Source: Bog-756 sp963737625 (GTDB lineage: Bacteria > Actinomycetota > Acidimicrobiia > Acidimicrobiales > RAAP-2). From it: a stretch of DNA of 64,000 nt. Shown piece after piece: positions 49,784-59,310 of the stretch (positions within the stretch are counted from its first letter, which is position 1; the number at the start of each line of letters is the position of its first letter). The translations under genes and the position numbers were made by a program. A model generated the notes under the pieces. It saw nothing but the letters and a program-made list of their open reading frames with translations. It was not told the origin of the DNA and ran no database searches. Where the stretch lies: positions 186,001-250,000 of the forward strand of contig CAVTTK010000003.1 in assembly GCA_963737625.1 (NCBI GenBank), read 5' to 3'.

Positions 49784-51028
49784 ATGCGAGCGCTCATGTA
49801 CGGGGTGGAGCCGGAGATCCAGGACATCGGCGAGACGGACAACCGCTTGTTGCGGATGCTCGCTCGGACGCCGACACGGCTGATCGACATCGAGGAGCCC
49901 GGGTTCCTCCGCCCAGACTGGGTGGTGACCAGGCCGAGACTGGTAGGGATCTGTGGGTCGGAGTCCAAGGCGGTGTTCCTGGACTACGCCAGCCTGATCG
50001 ATCCGGGCAATGCCGCCCAGCAGAATCCGATGAAGGGCTTCGTCTCGATGCCCCACGTGATGGGCCACGAGGTGATCGCCGAGGTGGTCGCCGTCGGCCC
50101 GGAGGCCGAGGGGCTCGAGCCGGGAGACCGTGTGGCCCTCAACCCGTGGCTGACCTGCGTGACCCGGGGGGTGTCGCCTGTCTGCCCGGCGTGCGAGGCG
50201 GGCGACCTGAGCCAGTGCCACTCGTTCGGGAAGGGCTCATTCGCCCCAGGAATCCACATCGGCATGTGCTCCGACGTCAGCGGGGGGTTCGCCGATCTCA
50301 TGCCGGCCCACGACTCGATGCTCTTCAAGGTGCCGGACACCCTGAGCGATGAGCAGGTCGTCCTGGCCGACCCGTTCGCCGTGTCCCTCCATGCTGTCAC
50401 CCGCCATCCGCCGCAGCCGGGGAGCAAGGTGCTCGTCTACGGCGCCGGAGCCCTCGGCCTGTGCGCCGTGGCCATCCTGCGGGCATTGCACCCGACCGTC
50501 GACGTGATGGTGGTGGCCCGGTTCGATGCACAGCGCCGGCTGGCCGAGACATTCGGCGCCTCGACCACACCCCACGAGCCGCGACTCGAGCTCATCGAGA
50601 GGGTGGCCGACTGGTCGGGCGGCGTGCTGCAACCGGCTGATGGGCTCCCCATGGCCTTTCCGGGCGGCATCGATGTGGTCTACGACACGATCGGGGCCGC
50701 CGAGACGTTGGAGGTCGGCTGCCGCGTGCTGCGCGCTCGAGGGGCCCTGGTCAAGCTGGGCATGCACGGCGCGGCCAAGTGGGACGACACGCCGGTGTAC
50801 TCCAAGGAGATCACCTACACCGGTTCCAACGCCTTCGGGATCGAAGAGGTCGAGGGCGTGCGTCAGCACGGCATCGCCCATTTCCTGGACATGGTCGGAT
50901 CCGGCCGGATCGACCTGACGCCCATGCTCACCCACACGTTCCGCCTTGACGAGTGGCGTGATGCATTCACCGTGCTGGCCGACCAGGAGACCTCGGGGGC
51001 CATCAAGGTGGCAATCGACAGCCGCTAG
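49784..51028 (+). CDS. Zinc-binding alcohol dehydrogenase-like MDR protein
   Basis: 414 residues. GroES-like catalytic domain with GICGSESKAV, MGHEVIAEVVAVGP and structural-zinc-like Cys cluster (CPACEAGDLSQCHSFG), then a Rossmann domain with VLVYGAGALGLCAVAIL. It oxidises an alcohol or polyol with NAD(P); substrate unknown. Insertion near residues 60-85 and the extended N terminus make it larger than usual (about 350). ATG 49784 fits the 6-nt -10 rule better than the GTG at 49778. Confidence 0.88.
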   Translation: MRALMYGVEPEIQDIGETDNRLLRMLARTPTRLIDIEEPGFLRPDWVVTRPRLVGICGSESKAVFLDYASLIDPGNAAQQNPMKGFVSMPHVMGHEVIAEVVAVGPEAEGLEPGDRVALNPWLTCVTRGVSPVCPACEAGDLSQCHSFGKGSFAPGIHIGMCSDVSGGFADLMPAHDSMLFKVPDTLSDEQVVLADPFAVSLHAVTRHPPQPGSKVLVYGAGALGLCAVAILRALHPTVDVMVVARFDAQRRLAETFGASTTPHEPRLELIERVADWSGGVLQPADGLPMAFPGGIDVVYDTIGAAETLEVGCRVLRARGALVKLGMHGAAKWDDTPVYSKEITYTGSNAFGIEEVEGVRQHGIAHFLDMVGSGRIDLTPMLTHTFRLDEWRDAFTVLADQETSGAIKVAIDSR

Positions 51029-51184
51029 GGGTCAGTCCGGGACGGGGTGATCCGGTCGAGGGCGGCCAGGCCGACGGACGATGTGTCGCCGGTCTCGTCG
51101 ACGGTGGTCCGGACCAAGGGCTCGGAGTCATCGACCCGTTGAAGGCGCGGCAGGCAATCCGGGGTTCAGGTTCCCCATCGGCGT

Positions 51185-51190
51185 TACTCT
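51185..51190 (+). promoter_or_regulatory. -10 hexamer TACTCT for leaderless RibD-C protein
   Basis: TACTCT ends 6 nt before the ATG at 51197. Confidence 0.5.
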
Positions 51191-51196
51191 CGCGAC

Positions 51197-51745
51197 ATGC
51201 GACCCCTCCGGTACTCCATCAACCTCACGCTGGACGGGTGCTGCGATCATCGGGCAATCCCCGCCGACGAAGACCTGCATCGCCACGCCGCCGAGAACCT
51301 CCGCCAGGCCGATGCCCTTCTCTTCGGCCGGGTGACTTACGAGATGATGGAATCAGCCTGGCGGCCGCCGGCGGCGCCGGGAGCGAGACCTGAGTGGATG
51401 GAATCCTTCGCCCAGACCATCAACCAGGCGAAGAAGTACGTCGTGTCGAGCACCCTGGAGCAGGTCGACTGGAACGCGGAACTCGTGCGCGGAGATCTGG
51501 GCCCGGCCATCCGGCAACTCAAGGAGGAGTCGGGCCAGGGACTATTCGTGGGAGGCGTGGAGCTCCCTCTGGCGTTGACGGAGCTGGGGTTGATCGATGA
51601 GTTCGAGTTCGTGGTCCACCCCAGGATCGCCGGCCACGGGCCGACGTTGTTCGCCGGGCTGTCGCACCACGTCGACCTGGAGCTCGTGAGCCGGCTGGAG
51701 TTCGGCTCGGGGGCAGTAGCCATGCGGTACGGGCTGAGCACGTAG
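51197..51745 (+). CDS. Dihydrofolate reductase-family (RibD C-terminal-like) protein
   Basis: 182 residues. YSINLTLDGCCDHRAIPADE opens like actinobacterial DHFR/RibD-C proteins; ADALLFGRVTYEMMESAW, LKEESGQGLFVGGVELPLAL and FEFVVHPRIAGHGPTLFAG follow. Fold is certain; most such paralogues are not the folate enzyme and their reaction is unknown. Start supported by a -10 hexamer exactly 6 nt before. Confidence 0.87.
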   Translation: MRPLRYSINLTLDGCCDHRAIPADEDLHRHAAENLRQADALLFGRVTYEMMESAWRPPAAPGARPEWMESFAQTINQAKKYVVSSTLEQVDWNAELVRGDLGPAIRQLKEESGQGLFVGGVELPLALTELGLIDEFEFVVHPRIAGHGPTLFAGLSHHVDLELVSRLEFGSGAVAMRYGLST

Positions 51746-51875
51746 CCGTCCGACCTCCTCGCCCGGGTCGGCCGCAGGGCGGAGCCCCGATTCGCCGGTA
51801 GGGGGTTACCCCCACCTCCGAGACGCCGACTACCGGTATTCCACTGGATGGTGCGGTTCCCTACCGTGTCAAGGG

Positions 51876-52817
51876 ATGATCACCGCCCACTCCCTCACCA
51901 AGCGCTACGGCGAATCGACCGCCGTAGACAATCTGACCTTTGAGGTACCAGCAGGACTGGTCACCGGGTTTCTCGGACCGAACGGGTCGGGAAAATCGAC
52001 GACCATGCGCATGATCATGGAACTCGACCGTCCCGACTCGGGCGGCGCCCTGGTCAACGGCAAGCCCTACTCGGCGTTGGACTGGCCGCTGCGGGAAGTC
52101 GGGGCTCTCCTCGACACCAAGGCGTTCCACCCGGCGCGCACCGCCCGTAACCACCTGCGTTGGCTGGCTCTGGCCAACGACATTCCACTCAGTCGAGTCG
52201 ACGCCGTGCTGGACCAGGTGGGGCTGAGCTCTGTGGCCAAACGGCGGGTCGGAACGTTCTCGCTCGGCATGACCCAGCGGCTCGGCATCGCTGCGGCCCT
52301 GCTGGGTGACCCGGGCGTCCTGATGTTCGACGAGCCGGTCAACGGCCTCGATCCCGAGGGCATCCGGTGGGTTCGCCACTTTCTCCGGGACCTGGCGGAC
52401 CAGGGCAGGACCGTGCTCGTCTCCAGCCACTTGATCAGCGAGATGTCGCTCACCGCCGACCGGCTGGTGGTGATCGGCCGAGGTCGGCTCATCGCAGAGA
52501 CCAGCGTGGCCGACTTCATCGCCCGGAGCGGTGGCGGCAAGGTCAGAGTTGTGACTCCGGATCCGGTGGCCTTCGTTGCGGCCCTCACCGGCGCGGGGGC
52601 AACGGTGGGCAACAGCGAGGGATCACTGACGGTCGAAGGGCTGAGTGCCCCGCAGATCGGAGACCTGGCTGCTCGACACGGGCTACGGGTCCACGAGCTG
52701 ACTCCCGTCACCGCATCGCTGGAGGATGCATTCATGGAACTGACCCACGATGAAGTCGAGTACCGACCATCCGCGGAGGGCGCCATGTCCGACACCGGCG
52801 CCGAGGGGCGACGATGA
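51876..52817 (+). CDS. ABC transporter ATP-binding protein (ABC-2/DrrA-like)
   Basis: 313 residues. Walker A GPNGSGKST at 34-42, signature FSLGMTQRLGIAAALLGDP, Walker B LMFDEPVNGLDPEG and H-loop VLVSSH are intact. The C-terminal 80 residues are the accessory domain of DrrA-type ATPases. Works with the next gene, an ABC-2 permease, with which it overlaps by 4 nt. AAGGG precedes the ATG; a TACCGT hexamer lies 8 nt upstream. Confidence 0.93.
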   Translation: MITAHSLTKRYGESTAVDNLTFEVPAGLVTGFLGPNGSGKSTTMRMIMELDRPDSGGALVNGKPYSALDWPLREVGALLDTKAFHPARTARNHLRWLALANDIPLSRVDAVLDQVGLSSVAKRRVGTFSLGMTQRLGIAAALLGDPGVLMFDEPVNGLDPEGIRWVRHFLRDLADQGRTVLVSSHLISEMSLTADRLVVIGRGRLIAETSVADFIARSGGGKVRVVTPDPVAFVAALTGAGATVGNSEGSLTVEGLSAPQIGDLAARHGLRVHELTPVTASLEDAFMELTHDEVEYRPSAEGAMSDTGAEGRR

Positions 52818-53626
52818 CGACCGAGATCCTTCTCAGCGGCCGACAGGGGCACTACCGCATGAGGCACCTGGCCCGGTCCGAGATGGCCAAGATCATGACC
52901 CTACGTTCCACGGCGATCACTGCCGGACTCACCGTCACCGCCTGCCTCCTGGTCACCGGCCTGGTGTGCCACAGTGCGCTGCACCATGGTCCCGAATACT
53001 ACCGACTGGGCTACGACCCCACTCAGAACTCCCTGACGGGCATGATCACCGTGGCCCTGGCCGTCGGCGTGTTCGGGGCCCTGCTGATCACCGCTGAGTA
53101 CTCGAGTGGCACCATACGCACCACGCTCGCCGCCGCTCCCAGACGGCCACTCCTGTTCGTCACCAAGATGGGCGTTGCCGCTGCGCTGGCTGTCGTCTTC
53201 TGTGAGGTGCTCAGCTTCATCTCCTTCTTCCTCGGCCAGGCCATCCTTTCCGGCGGCGGCGCCCCGTCCGCCACATTGTCATCGCCCGGCGCGGCCCGCG
53301 CCGTCGCTCTGACCGGCTTGTTCATCGCCCTCATCACCCTCATGTCCTTCGGGTTCGGACTCATCCTCCGCAGCACGGCGGCCGCCATCGCCGCCTTCGT
53401 CGGCGTCATGTTCGTCATGCCCCTGGTGATGCACGGAATCTCCGAGTCGGGAGTCCGCTTCCTCCCGACCAACATCCTCACCAACTCGATCATGTCGACC
53501 GTGAGCCAGGGGCAGGGAGGGCCCCTCCTCCCGGTCTCGCCCGTCGTAGGGTTGGTGCTGATGACGACCTATACCGCGATGGTCCTAACCGCCGGAGCCG
53601 CCCTGTTTGTCAGGCGCGACACGTGA
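52814..53626 (+). CDS. ABC-2-type permease
   Basis: 270 residues with six hydrophobic helices, including TAGLTVTACLLVTGLVCHSAL, ITVALAVGVFGALLITAEYS and VGLVLMTTYTAMVLTAGAAL. ITAEYSSGTIRTTLAAAPRR is the conserved segment of ABC-2 permeases. Exports an unknown compound. Coupled upstream by ATGA and downstream by GTGA to the sensor kinase, so the four genes are one operon. Confidence 0.92.
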   Translation: MTTEILLSGRQGHYRMRHLARSEMAKIMTLRSTAITAGLTVTACLLVTGLVCHSALHHGPEYYRLGYDPTQNSLTGMITVALAVGVFGALLITAEYSSGTIRTTLAAAPRRPLLFVTKMGVAAALAVVFCEVLSFISFFLGQAILSGGGAPSATLSSPGAARAVALTGLFIALITLMSFGFGLILRSTAAAIAAFVGVMFVMPLVMHGISESGVRFLPTNILTNSIMSTVSQGQGGPLLPVSPVVGLVLMTTYTAMVLTAGAALFVRRDT

Positions 53627-55002
53627 GCGACCCGGCCGCTGAAGGAGACTGGGTGCAGATCCGGATACCCCCGGAGCGGGTCGACCAGGCCCGACGCCTG
53701 GTCAAGATGATCCTGCGGGAGCCGTTTCAAAAGCGCAGCTGGTCGGAGTTGGGATACTTCCTGGCCAGCTCTGCTCTGGCCTTGTTGGCCGTCGTCGCCG
53801 TGGGTGTGCTCGGGTTCGCCGGGCTGGTGCTCACCGTCGTCTTCGTCGGCATCGTCGTGCTCGCCGGAGCGCTGAGGGCCGCTCGGGGCCTGGGGCGCTG
53901 GCAACGGACGCTCGCCTGGGGGATCCTGGGTGAGGAGATCGTCGAACCCGATCCGTTCAGCCCGTCGCCCGGTCTCTTTCGGTGGTTACGGGCCGCCCTG
54001 GGGGACGGGGTCGCCTGGCGGACCGTGGTCTACTTCATCGCCAAGGTGCCTCTCACTCTCTTCGGCATCTGGTTCGCCCTCAGCATCTGGATCGAAGCGT
54101 TCGTCGACATGGCGTCGCTGGTCACCGGTGGGAGCCGTTCGATGGACTTCGGTCTCCTCGGGCGTCTGACCGGAGGCGGCTTCAACGGTGGGCCTCCGGT
54201 GGGTGTCAGCGCCCATGTCAACGTGTTCCTGATCGGGGTGTTCTTCCTCTTCGTGGCTCCGTGGGCCATGAGGCTGGTCGTGTACCTCGACCGGGCGATG
54301 ATGCACGTCCTCCTCGGACCCAACGCCGCGGCGTCCCGAGTGAGGAGCCTCGAGGAGTCGAGGTCGAGAACCCTCCACGCGGCGACGGAGACCCTGCAAC
54401 GGATCGAGCGCAATCTGCACGACGGGACCCAAGCCCAGCTGGTGGCCTTGGCCATGCGGCTGGGGCAGGCCAAGGAGAAACTCGAAGGCATCGCCGGGGA
54501 AGGTGACGAGATCGGGGAGCTGGACGACATCCGACGTCTGGTGGGCGAGGCACACCGAGATGCCAAGGAGGCCATCACCGATCTCCGAGACCTGGCCCGG
54601 GGCATCCACCCCCCGGCCCTGGACACCGGCCTGGAGAACGCGCTCGCCACGCTGGCCTCGCGCAGTTCGGTCCCCACGGAGGTCCAGGTGTCGATACAGT
54701 CCCGGCCCAGTCCGGCAATCGAGGCCATCTGTTACTTCTGTGCCGCAGAGCTCCTGGCCAACGTGGCCCAGCACGCCGAAGCGTCGCGGGCCTCGTTGAG
54801 CTGCGCCCAGCACGGCCCATGGCTGCGGATCGTGGTTCGCGACGACGGGCGGGGAGGCGCGGCAGCCAACCGGATCGGTTCGTCATCGAGTGGTCTGGCC
54901 GGATTGGCCGACCGGGTGGGCGCGGTTGACGGCCATCTCAGCATTGCCAGCCCCCCGGGCGGGCCGACCGTCGTCACCGTCGACCTGCCATCCCACACCT
55001 GA
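53623..55002 (+). CDS. Sensor histidine kinase (NarL-partner, HisKA_3)
   Basis: 459 residues. A membrane sensor with helices at about 48-86, 134-160 and 197-222; HisKA_3 with RNLHDGTQAQLVALAMRLG (His 266) and a HATPase domain (CYFCAAELLANVAQHAEASRA N-box, VVRDDGRGGA and SSSGLAGLADRV). The loop near 165-195 is Gly-rich. Regulates the downstream response regulator. Probably senses the compound exported by the ABC transporter or a related envelope stress. Confidence 0.95.
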   Translation: MSDPAAEGDWVQIRIPPERVDQARRLVKMILREPFQKRSWSELGYFLASSALALLAVVAVGVLGFAGLVLTVVFVGIVVLAGALRAARGLGRWQRTLAWGILGEEIVEPDPFSPSPGLFRWLRAALGDGVAWRTVVYFIAKVPLTLFGIWFALSIWIEAFVDMASLVTGGSRSMDFGLLGRLTGGGFNGGPPVGVSAHVNVFLIGVFFLFVAPWAMRLVVYLDRAMMHVLLGPNAAASRVRSLEESRSRTLHAATETLQRIERNLHDGTQAQLVALAMRLGQAKEKLEGIAGEGDEIGELDDIRRLVGEAHRDAKEAITDLRDLARGIHPPALDTGLENALATLASRSSVPTEVQVSIQSRPSPAIEAICYFCAAELLANVAQHAEASRASLSCAQHGPWLRIVVRDDGRGGAAANRIGSSSSGLAGLADRVGAVDGHLSIASPPGGPTVVTVDLPSHT

Positions 55003-55004
55003 GC

Positions 55005-55667
55005 ATGGCCGATGAAGACGCCATACGGGTGGTGATCGCCGAGGACTCGGCGATCTTGCGCGACGGACTGCACCAGCTGCTGACGGACCGGGGGTTTGCC
55101 GTACTGCGGGCGGTGGCCGATGCCGAGGGCCTCGAGCAGGCCATCGCCGCTGATCCTCCTGACGTCGCCGTCGTCGATATCCGCATGCCCCCTACCTTTA
55201 CCGACGAAGGACTGCGGGCCTCCATCGGTCTCCGCCGGAGCCACCCGGACGTGGGCATCCTGGTGTTCTCCCAGTACGTCGAGACTCGGTATGCAGCCGA
55301 GCTGCTGGCCGGCGGCGCGGCCGGCATCGGCTACCTGCTGAAGGACCGGGTCGCCGATGTCGCCGACTTCGCCGAGGCGCTGGTCCGGGTGGCATCGGGA
55401 GGCACGGCCCTCGACCCGGAGGTGGTGACCCAGTTGATGGGGGCCTCCCGTCGCACCGATGCCCTGGCCCGGCTCAGCGGTCGAGAGCGCGAGGTGCTGG
55501 GGCTGATGGCGGAGGGACGAACGAACTCGGCCATCGCCGCCAGCCTCGTCGTTTCGGAGGGGGCGGTGGAGAAGCACATCGCCAACATCTTCTCCAAGCT
55601 GGACCTACCGGCCACATCCTCCGACCACCGCCGGATACTGGCCGTACTCCGCTATCTCGAGGGGTGA
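55005..55667 (+). CDS. LuxR-family response regulator
   Basis: 220 residues. Receiver with DS at 14-15, phospho-acceptor Asp 58 (VAVVDIRMPPTFTDEGLRAS) and Lys of LLKDRV; LuxR helix-turn-helix LSGREREVLGLMAEGRTNSA, followed by VVSEGAVEKHIANIFSKL. Starts 2 nt after the kinase stop. Presumed to control the ABC-2 operon itself. Confidence 0.95.
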   Translation: MADEDAIRVVIAEDSAILRDGLHQLLTDRGFAVLRAVADAEGLEQAIAADPPDVAVVDIRMPPTFTDEGLRASIGLRRSHPDVGILVFSQYVETRYAAELLAGGAAGIGYLLKDRVADVADFAEALVRVASGGTALDPEVVTQLMGASRRTDALARLSGREREVLGLMAEGRTNSAIAASLVVSEGAVEKHIANIFSKLDLPATSSDHRRILAVLRYLEG

Positions 55668-55695
55668 GGCGGTCCGGTCGGGGAACTCTGCGTTC

Positions 55696-57537
55696 TCAGG
55701 CCGGCTGACTCGACGGCGGTTCCTGGTGGACCCTCGGCCCGGCCTCGGATTCGCCTTCTCGGCGGACTCGTACGCCAGCGAAATCGGGCTCCTCCCGCCA
55801 CCGCTCCAAGTAGCCGACGTACTCCAGAAGACTGCCCGTGTAGGTGAGGTTGCGGGCGGCCCGAGCGTCAATGGCCTGCTGCTCACTGTTGTAGAAGCTG
55901 GGAGTGCAGCTGAGGAAGTAGCGGGCGCCACCGGAGCCGACGCGGAGGAGGACAGCCAACCACTCCTCCTCTGCCACTTCCTCCGGCTCGATGACGGTGA
56001 TCTTCTGCTCGATGCAGGCCTCCACGATCCGAGCCACGTGCTTGGCTGACTCCGAAAGCAGGTGTGAGAAGTTGGTGCCGAATCCACCCTGGACGAGGCT
56101 GATGAGCAGCAGGTTGGGGAACCCGCTGGCCAGCACTCCGTGCAACGTGTGGGCCCCCCTGGCCCACCGCTCCGAGAGGGCGATCCCGTCACGTCCTCTC
56201 GGGTCGAAGCCGAGACGCTGATAGAGATCGGTTGTGACCTCGAAGCCCGAGGCGTAGATGAGCACGTCGACGGGGTACTCCACGCCGTTCACCACCGGCC
56301 CCTGCTCGGTGAGTTCGTCGACTCCCTTTCCGTTGGTGTCCACCAGATGCACGTTGGGACGGTTGAAGGAAGGCAGATAGTCGTCGTGGAAGCAGATGCG
56401 CTTGCAGTGCTTGCCCCAATACGGCTTCAGCTCCTCCGCCGTCTCAGGGTCCTCCACGGTCTCTTCGACCCGACGTCGGATCGCCTCCATGGTCTCGAAG
56501 TCGGACCGCTCGAGGGCATCGGCGTCCTGCTCCGACTCCGCCGCCCGCTGGGTGTCGACCCACATCACCTCGGTCCAGCCGTCGTTCACCAGGTCCACAT
56601 CGGGCTGGGCCCCGGTCACCGCCTGGGTGAAGTTGACGATGCGCTCCCTCTGCCAACCGGGCTCGAGGCTCTGGAACCACTCGACGTCGGTCGGTTGCTG
56701 GTTGCGGACGCCAACGGCTGCCGGCGTGCGCTGGAATACATAGACCTCCTTGGCCGCACGGGCGATCTGGGGCACCACCTGTACGGCGGTGGCACCGGTC
56801 CCGATGATGCCGATGCGCTTGTCGGCCAGCTTGTCCATGGGCTCGGTAGGGCCGCCACCGGTATAGCTGTAGTCCCAACGGCTGGTGTGAAAGGCCTTAC
56901 CCCCGAACGTCTCGATTCCGGGTATCCCCGGCAACTTGGCCTTGTGGAGAATGCCCCCGGCCAGGACCACGAACCTGCTCGACAACCGATCGCCCCGACT
57001 GGTGGTGACCTGCCACCGCAGCGATTCCTCGTCCCACGCGGCCCCGGTCACGTCGGTCTGGAAGAGGGCGCGGGGGTAGAGGTCGAACGTCCGGGCCAAT
57101 AGCTTTGAGTATTCGAAGATCTCCGTGGCGCTGGCGTAGCGTTCGGACGGCATGTAGCCGGTGTCCTCGAGCAGGGGCAGGTAGGTGTACGACTCGACGT
57201 CGCACATGCATCCCGGGTACCGATTCCAGTACCAGGTGCCCCCGAAGTCGCCCGCTTTCTCGATGATCCGGACGTCGGTGATCCCGTGCTTTCCGAGATC
57301 GATGGCCGTGAGCATCCCCGCGAAGCCTCCACCCACGATGACAACAGTTGTCTCCTCCACCACCGGGTCCCGGGTGAAGCCGGGCTCGACGAACGGGTCC
57401 TGGTCGAGCTCCTCGAACTCTTCGAGCCCACGCCACTGAGCCATGCCGTCCGGGCGGAGTCGCTTCTGCTGCTCCTCCAGGTACTTCTGGCGTAGCTCAT
57501 CGATCGAGGGGACCCCGTCGCTGCCGTCCTGCACCAT
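55696..57537 (-). CDS. Flavin-containing monooxygenase, Baeyer-Villiger type I
   Basis: 613 residues. FAD motif VVIVGGGFAGMLTAIDL near 65-81, BVMO fingerprint FGGKAFHTSRWDYS (F-x-G-x3-H-x3-W) and NADP Rossmann IGIIGTGATAVQVVPQIA. The 60-residue N-terminal extension (SIDELRQKYLEEQQKRLRPD) is like that of large BVMOs acting on cyclic or steroid ketones. Inserts oxygen next to a carbonyl; natural ketone unknown. AGGAG precedes the ATG. Divergent from the SnoaL-like gene across a strong inverted repeat. Confidence 0.94.
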   Translation of the reverse strand: MVQDGSDGVPSIDELRQKYLEEQQKRLRPDGMAQWRGLEEFEELDQDPFVEPGFTRDPVVEETTVVIVGGGFAGMLTAIDLGKHGITDVRIIEKAGDFGGTWYWNRYPGCMCDVESYTYLPLLEDTGYMPSERYASATEIFEYSKLLARTFDLYPRALFQTDVTGAAWDEESLRWQVTTSRGDRLSSRFVVLAGGILHKAKLPGIPGIETFGGKAFHTSRWDYSYTGGGPTEPMDKLADKRIGIIGTGATAVQVVPQIARAAKEVYVFQRTPAAVGVRNQQPTDVEWFQSLEPGWQRERIVNFTQAVTGAQPDVDLVNDGWTEVMWVDTQRAAESEQDADALERSDFETMEAIRRRVEETVEDPETAEELKPYWGKHCKRICFHDDYLPSFNRPNVHLVDTNGKGVDELTEQGPVVNGVEYPVDVLIYASGFEVTTDLYQRLGFDPRGRDGIALSERWARGAHTLHGVLASGFPNLLLISLVQGGFGTNFSHLLSESAKHVARIVEACIEQKITVIEPEEVAEEEWLAVLLRVGSGGARYFLSCTPSFYNSEQQAIDARAARNLTYTGSLLEYVGYLERWREEPDFAGVRVRREGESEAGPRVHQEPPSSQPA

Positions 57538-57683
57538 TGGCGTTGCCCTTCTCCTGAAAGCCTGCCCCCAGACTCACCGATATCGAAACAAGACCGATCC
57601 TGACACGCCCAGTGGTGGCCCAACCAGCGAGCGGCCGTGCACCTACGGCTTCCCCTGTCCTCGGGTATCGGCTGGGCGACCCG

Positions 57684-57705
57684 CCACCCCAATTAGTTGG
57701 GGTGG
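57684..57705. promoter_or_regulatory. 22-bp perfect inverted repeat between BVMO and SnoaL genes
   Basis: Arms CCACCCCAA and TTGGGGTGG around TTAG. It lies 33 nt before the SnoaL-like start and about 150 nt before the monooxygenase start, a good position for a dimeric regulator, possibly the LuxR/GAF protein encoded at 58234. Confidence 0.65.
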
Positions 57706-57737
57706 TCACCAACGGCAGACGCTCTCACACTGGGGTC

Positions 57738-58163
57738 ATGACCTCCACCGAGAAGAACAAGACCACCGTCACTGAGTTCATCGAGGCACTGTTCACCAAC
57801 GGTGAACTCGACGCAGTCGACAGGTACCTGGCGGAAGACTTCGTCAACAACGACCCGCCGTTCGGTGCCACCTCCGACAGGGAAGGGATGCGCAGCGCCG
57901 GCGCCCTATTCCGGTCCGTGTTCCCCGACTGGCACAGTGACCTGCACATGCTTGTCGCCGAAGGCGACATCGTGGTCGAACAGTTCACCGCTACGGGAAC
58001 CCACACCGGCGCACCCATCATGGGGGTTGCCCCTTCCGGAAAGACGGTGACGCTGCCTGGCGTGAACATCTTCCGCCTGCGGGACGGACAGATCGTGGAG
58101 CGTTGGGGCAGGCTCGACGACCTGGGCTTCCGCCAGCAACTTGGCATCTCCGACCGGCTCTGA
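57738..58163 (+). CDS. SnoaL-like/ester-cyclase-family protein
   Basis: 141 residues of a nuclear-transport-factor-2 fold: TTVTEFIEALFTNGELDAVD, YLAEDFVNNDPPFG, HSDLHMLVAEGDIVVEQFTA and VNIFRLRDGQIVERWGRLDD. SnoaL proteins catalyse aldol cyclisation of polyketide esters or hydrolysis/isomerisation of small lactones. Divergent from the BVMO gene, so it may act on a ketone- or lactone-derived compound in the same pathway. ATG 57738 is the family-like start. Confidence 0.85.
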   Translation: MTSTEKNKTTVTEFIEALFTNGELDAVDRYLAEDFVNNDPPFGATSDREGMRSAGALFRSVFPDWHSDLHMLVAEGDIVVEQFTATGTHTGAPIMGVAPSGKTVTLPGVNIFRLRDGQIVERWGRLDDLGFRQQLGISDRL

Positions 58164-58222
58164 ACGTCGCCGCTCGGATGAGGCAACGGTGCCCCCAGTC
58201 CACTGACCGGAGCCGGTTGGCG

Positions 58223-58228
58223 TACGGT
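58223..58228 (+). promoter_or_regulatory. -10 hexamer TACGGT for leaderless LuxR/GAF gene
   Basis: TACGGT ends 5 nt before the ATG at 58234. Confidence 0.45.
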
Positions 58229-58233
58229 GGCCT

Positions 58234-59310
58234 ATGAACCCGCCCAATTCCAGTGCGGCGGCCCGGCATCGAGCGGTGGACGAGATCGGTCGGATGGGCG
58301 CCGAGGGTTTGGACTTGGCATCGTTCCGCTCCAACGCCCTACGAAGTCTCCGGTCATCGGTGTCGATCGACGCCGCCTTCTTCGCCACCGTCGATCCGAC
58401 GACCTTGCTCTTCACCTCGGCCCTGGCCGAGGAGCCGTTGGCCTCCGTCACCGCGCAGTTCTTGGACAACGAATATGGTCGGGACGACGTGAACAAGTTC
58501 GCTCGCCTGGCGGCGTCCGCCGACAAGGTGAGTTCGCTGGATGGAGCCACCGGTGGCAATCGTATTGCTAGCGCCCGCTATCGCGAGGTTCTGGCTCCAC
58601 TGGGGCTTGGTGACGAGATCCGAGTTGCGCTGGCCATAGGGGGCCTGTGTTGGGGGGTGCTCTGCCTGCACCGATCCGCATCCGTTCAGGGATTTGACAC
58701 CAACGACTTGGATCTCCTGCGTCGGGTCGCTCCCGACCTTGCCAAAGGCCTCCGCCGCAGCATCACGCTCTATCCTCCGGCGACGAACGTTCCAACCGTC
58801 GGTCCTGGGATCATCATCCTGGACCCTGAGCTGGAGATCGTCTCGCTGAATCCAGCGGCGGAGATGTTGCTAACCGACGTTGTCGACACCGATTGGCCAG
58901 CCAACCTCGAACTACCCGTGACCATCTACGCCGTCGCCGCTGCCGCACTGGCTTCCAATCACTCTGACGAGGCCGCGCCGCAACCGCTGACCAGACTGCG
59001 GCGCCGATGTGGTGACTGGATCACCGTGAACGTCTCACCGCTCAGTGGCAGCGAGGGGCAGATGGCGGTAATCCTCGACTCCGCCGACACCGGTCACGTG
59101 AACTCCATGATCCTTGCGGCCCACGGCCTCACCGTCGCTCAAAGCCGCGTCGTGGCCTTGGTTCTCCAAGGGCGCTCCACCCCCTCCATGGTCAGGGAGC
59201 TCGAGATCTCCGCCAACACGTTGCAGGAGCACCTCCACGCGGTGTTCGAGAAACTGGGGATCGGCAGCCGCCGCGAGCTTGTTGCCACCCTTACCGCCCG
59301 CCCCCACTGA
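58234..59310 (+). CDS. LuxR-type regulator with N-terminal GAF-like domain
   Basis: 358 residues. Residues about 20-165 are a GAF-like sensor (SVSIDAAFFATVDPTTLLFT to VLCLHRSASVQGFDTNDLDL), a PAS-like middle follows (GIIILDPELEIVSLNPAAEM), and the last 60 are a LuxR helix-turn-helix (AHGLTVAQSRVVALVLQGRS, SANTLQEHLHAVFEKLGIGS). No receiver domain, so it probably binds a ligand directly. Neighbouring BVMO, SnoaL, ABM and enoyl-CoA hydratase genes are candidate targets. Confidence 0.88.
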   Translation: MNPPNSSAAARHRAVDEIGRMGAEGLDLASFRSNALRSLRSSVSIDAAFFATVDPTTLLFTSALAEEPLASVTAQFLDNEYGRDDVNKFARLAASADKVSSLDGATGGNRIASARYREVLAPLGLGDEIRVALAIGGLCWGVLCLHRSASVQGFDTNDLDLLRRVAPDLAKGLRRSITLYPPATNVPTVGPGIIILDPELEIVSLNPAAEMLLTDVVDTDWPANLELPVTIYAVAAAALASNHSDEAAPQPLTRLRRRCGDWITVNVSPLSGSEGQMAVILDSADTGHVNSMILAAHGLTVAQSRVVALVLQGRSTPSMVRELEISANTLQEHLHAVFEKLGIGSRRELVATLTARPH

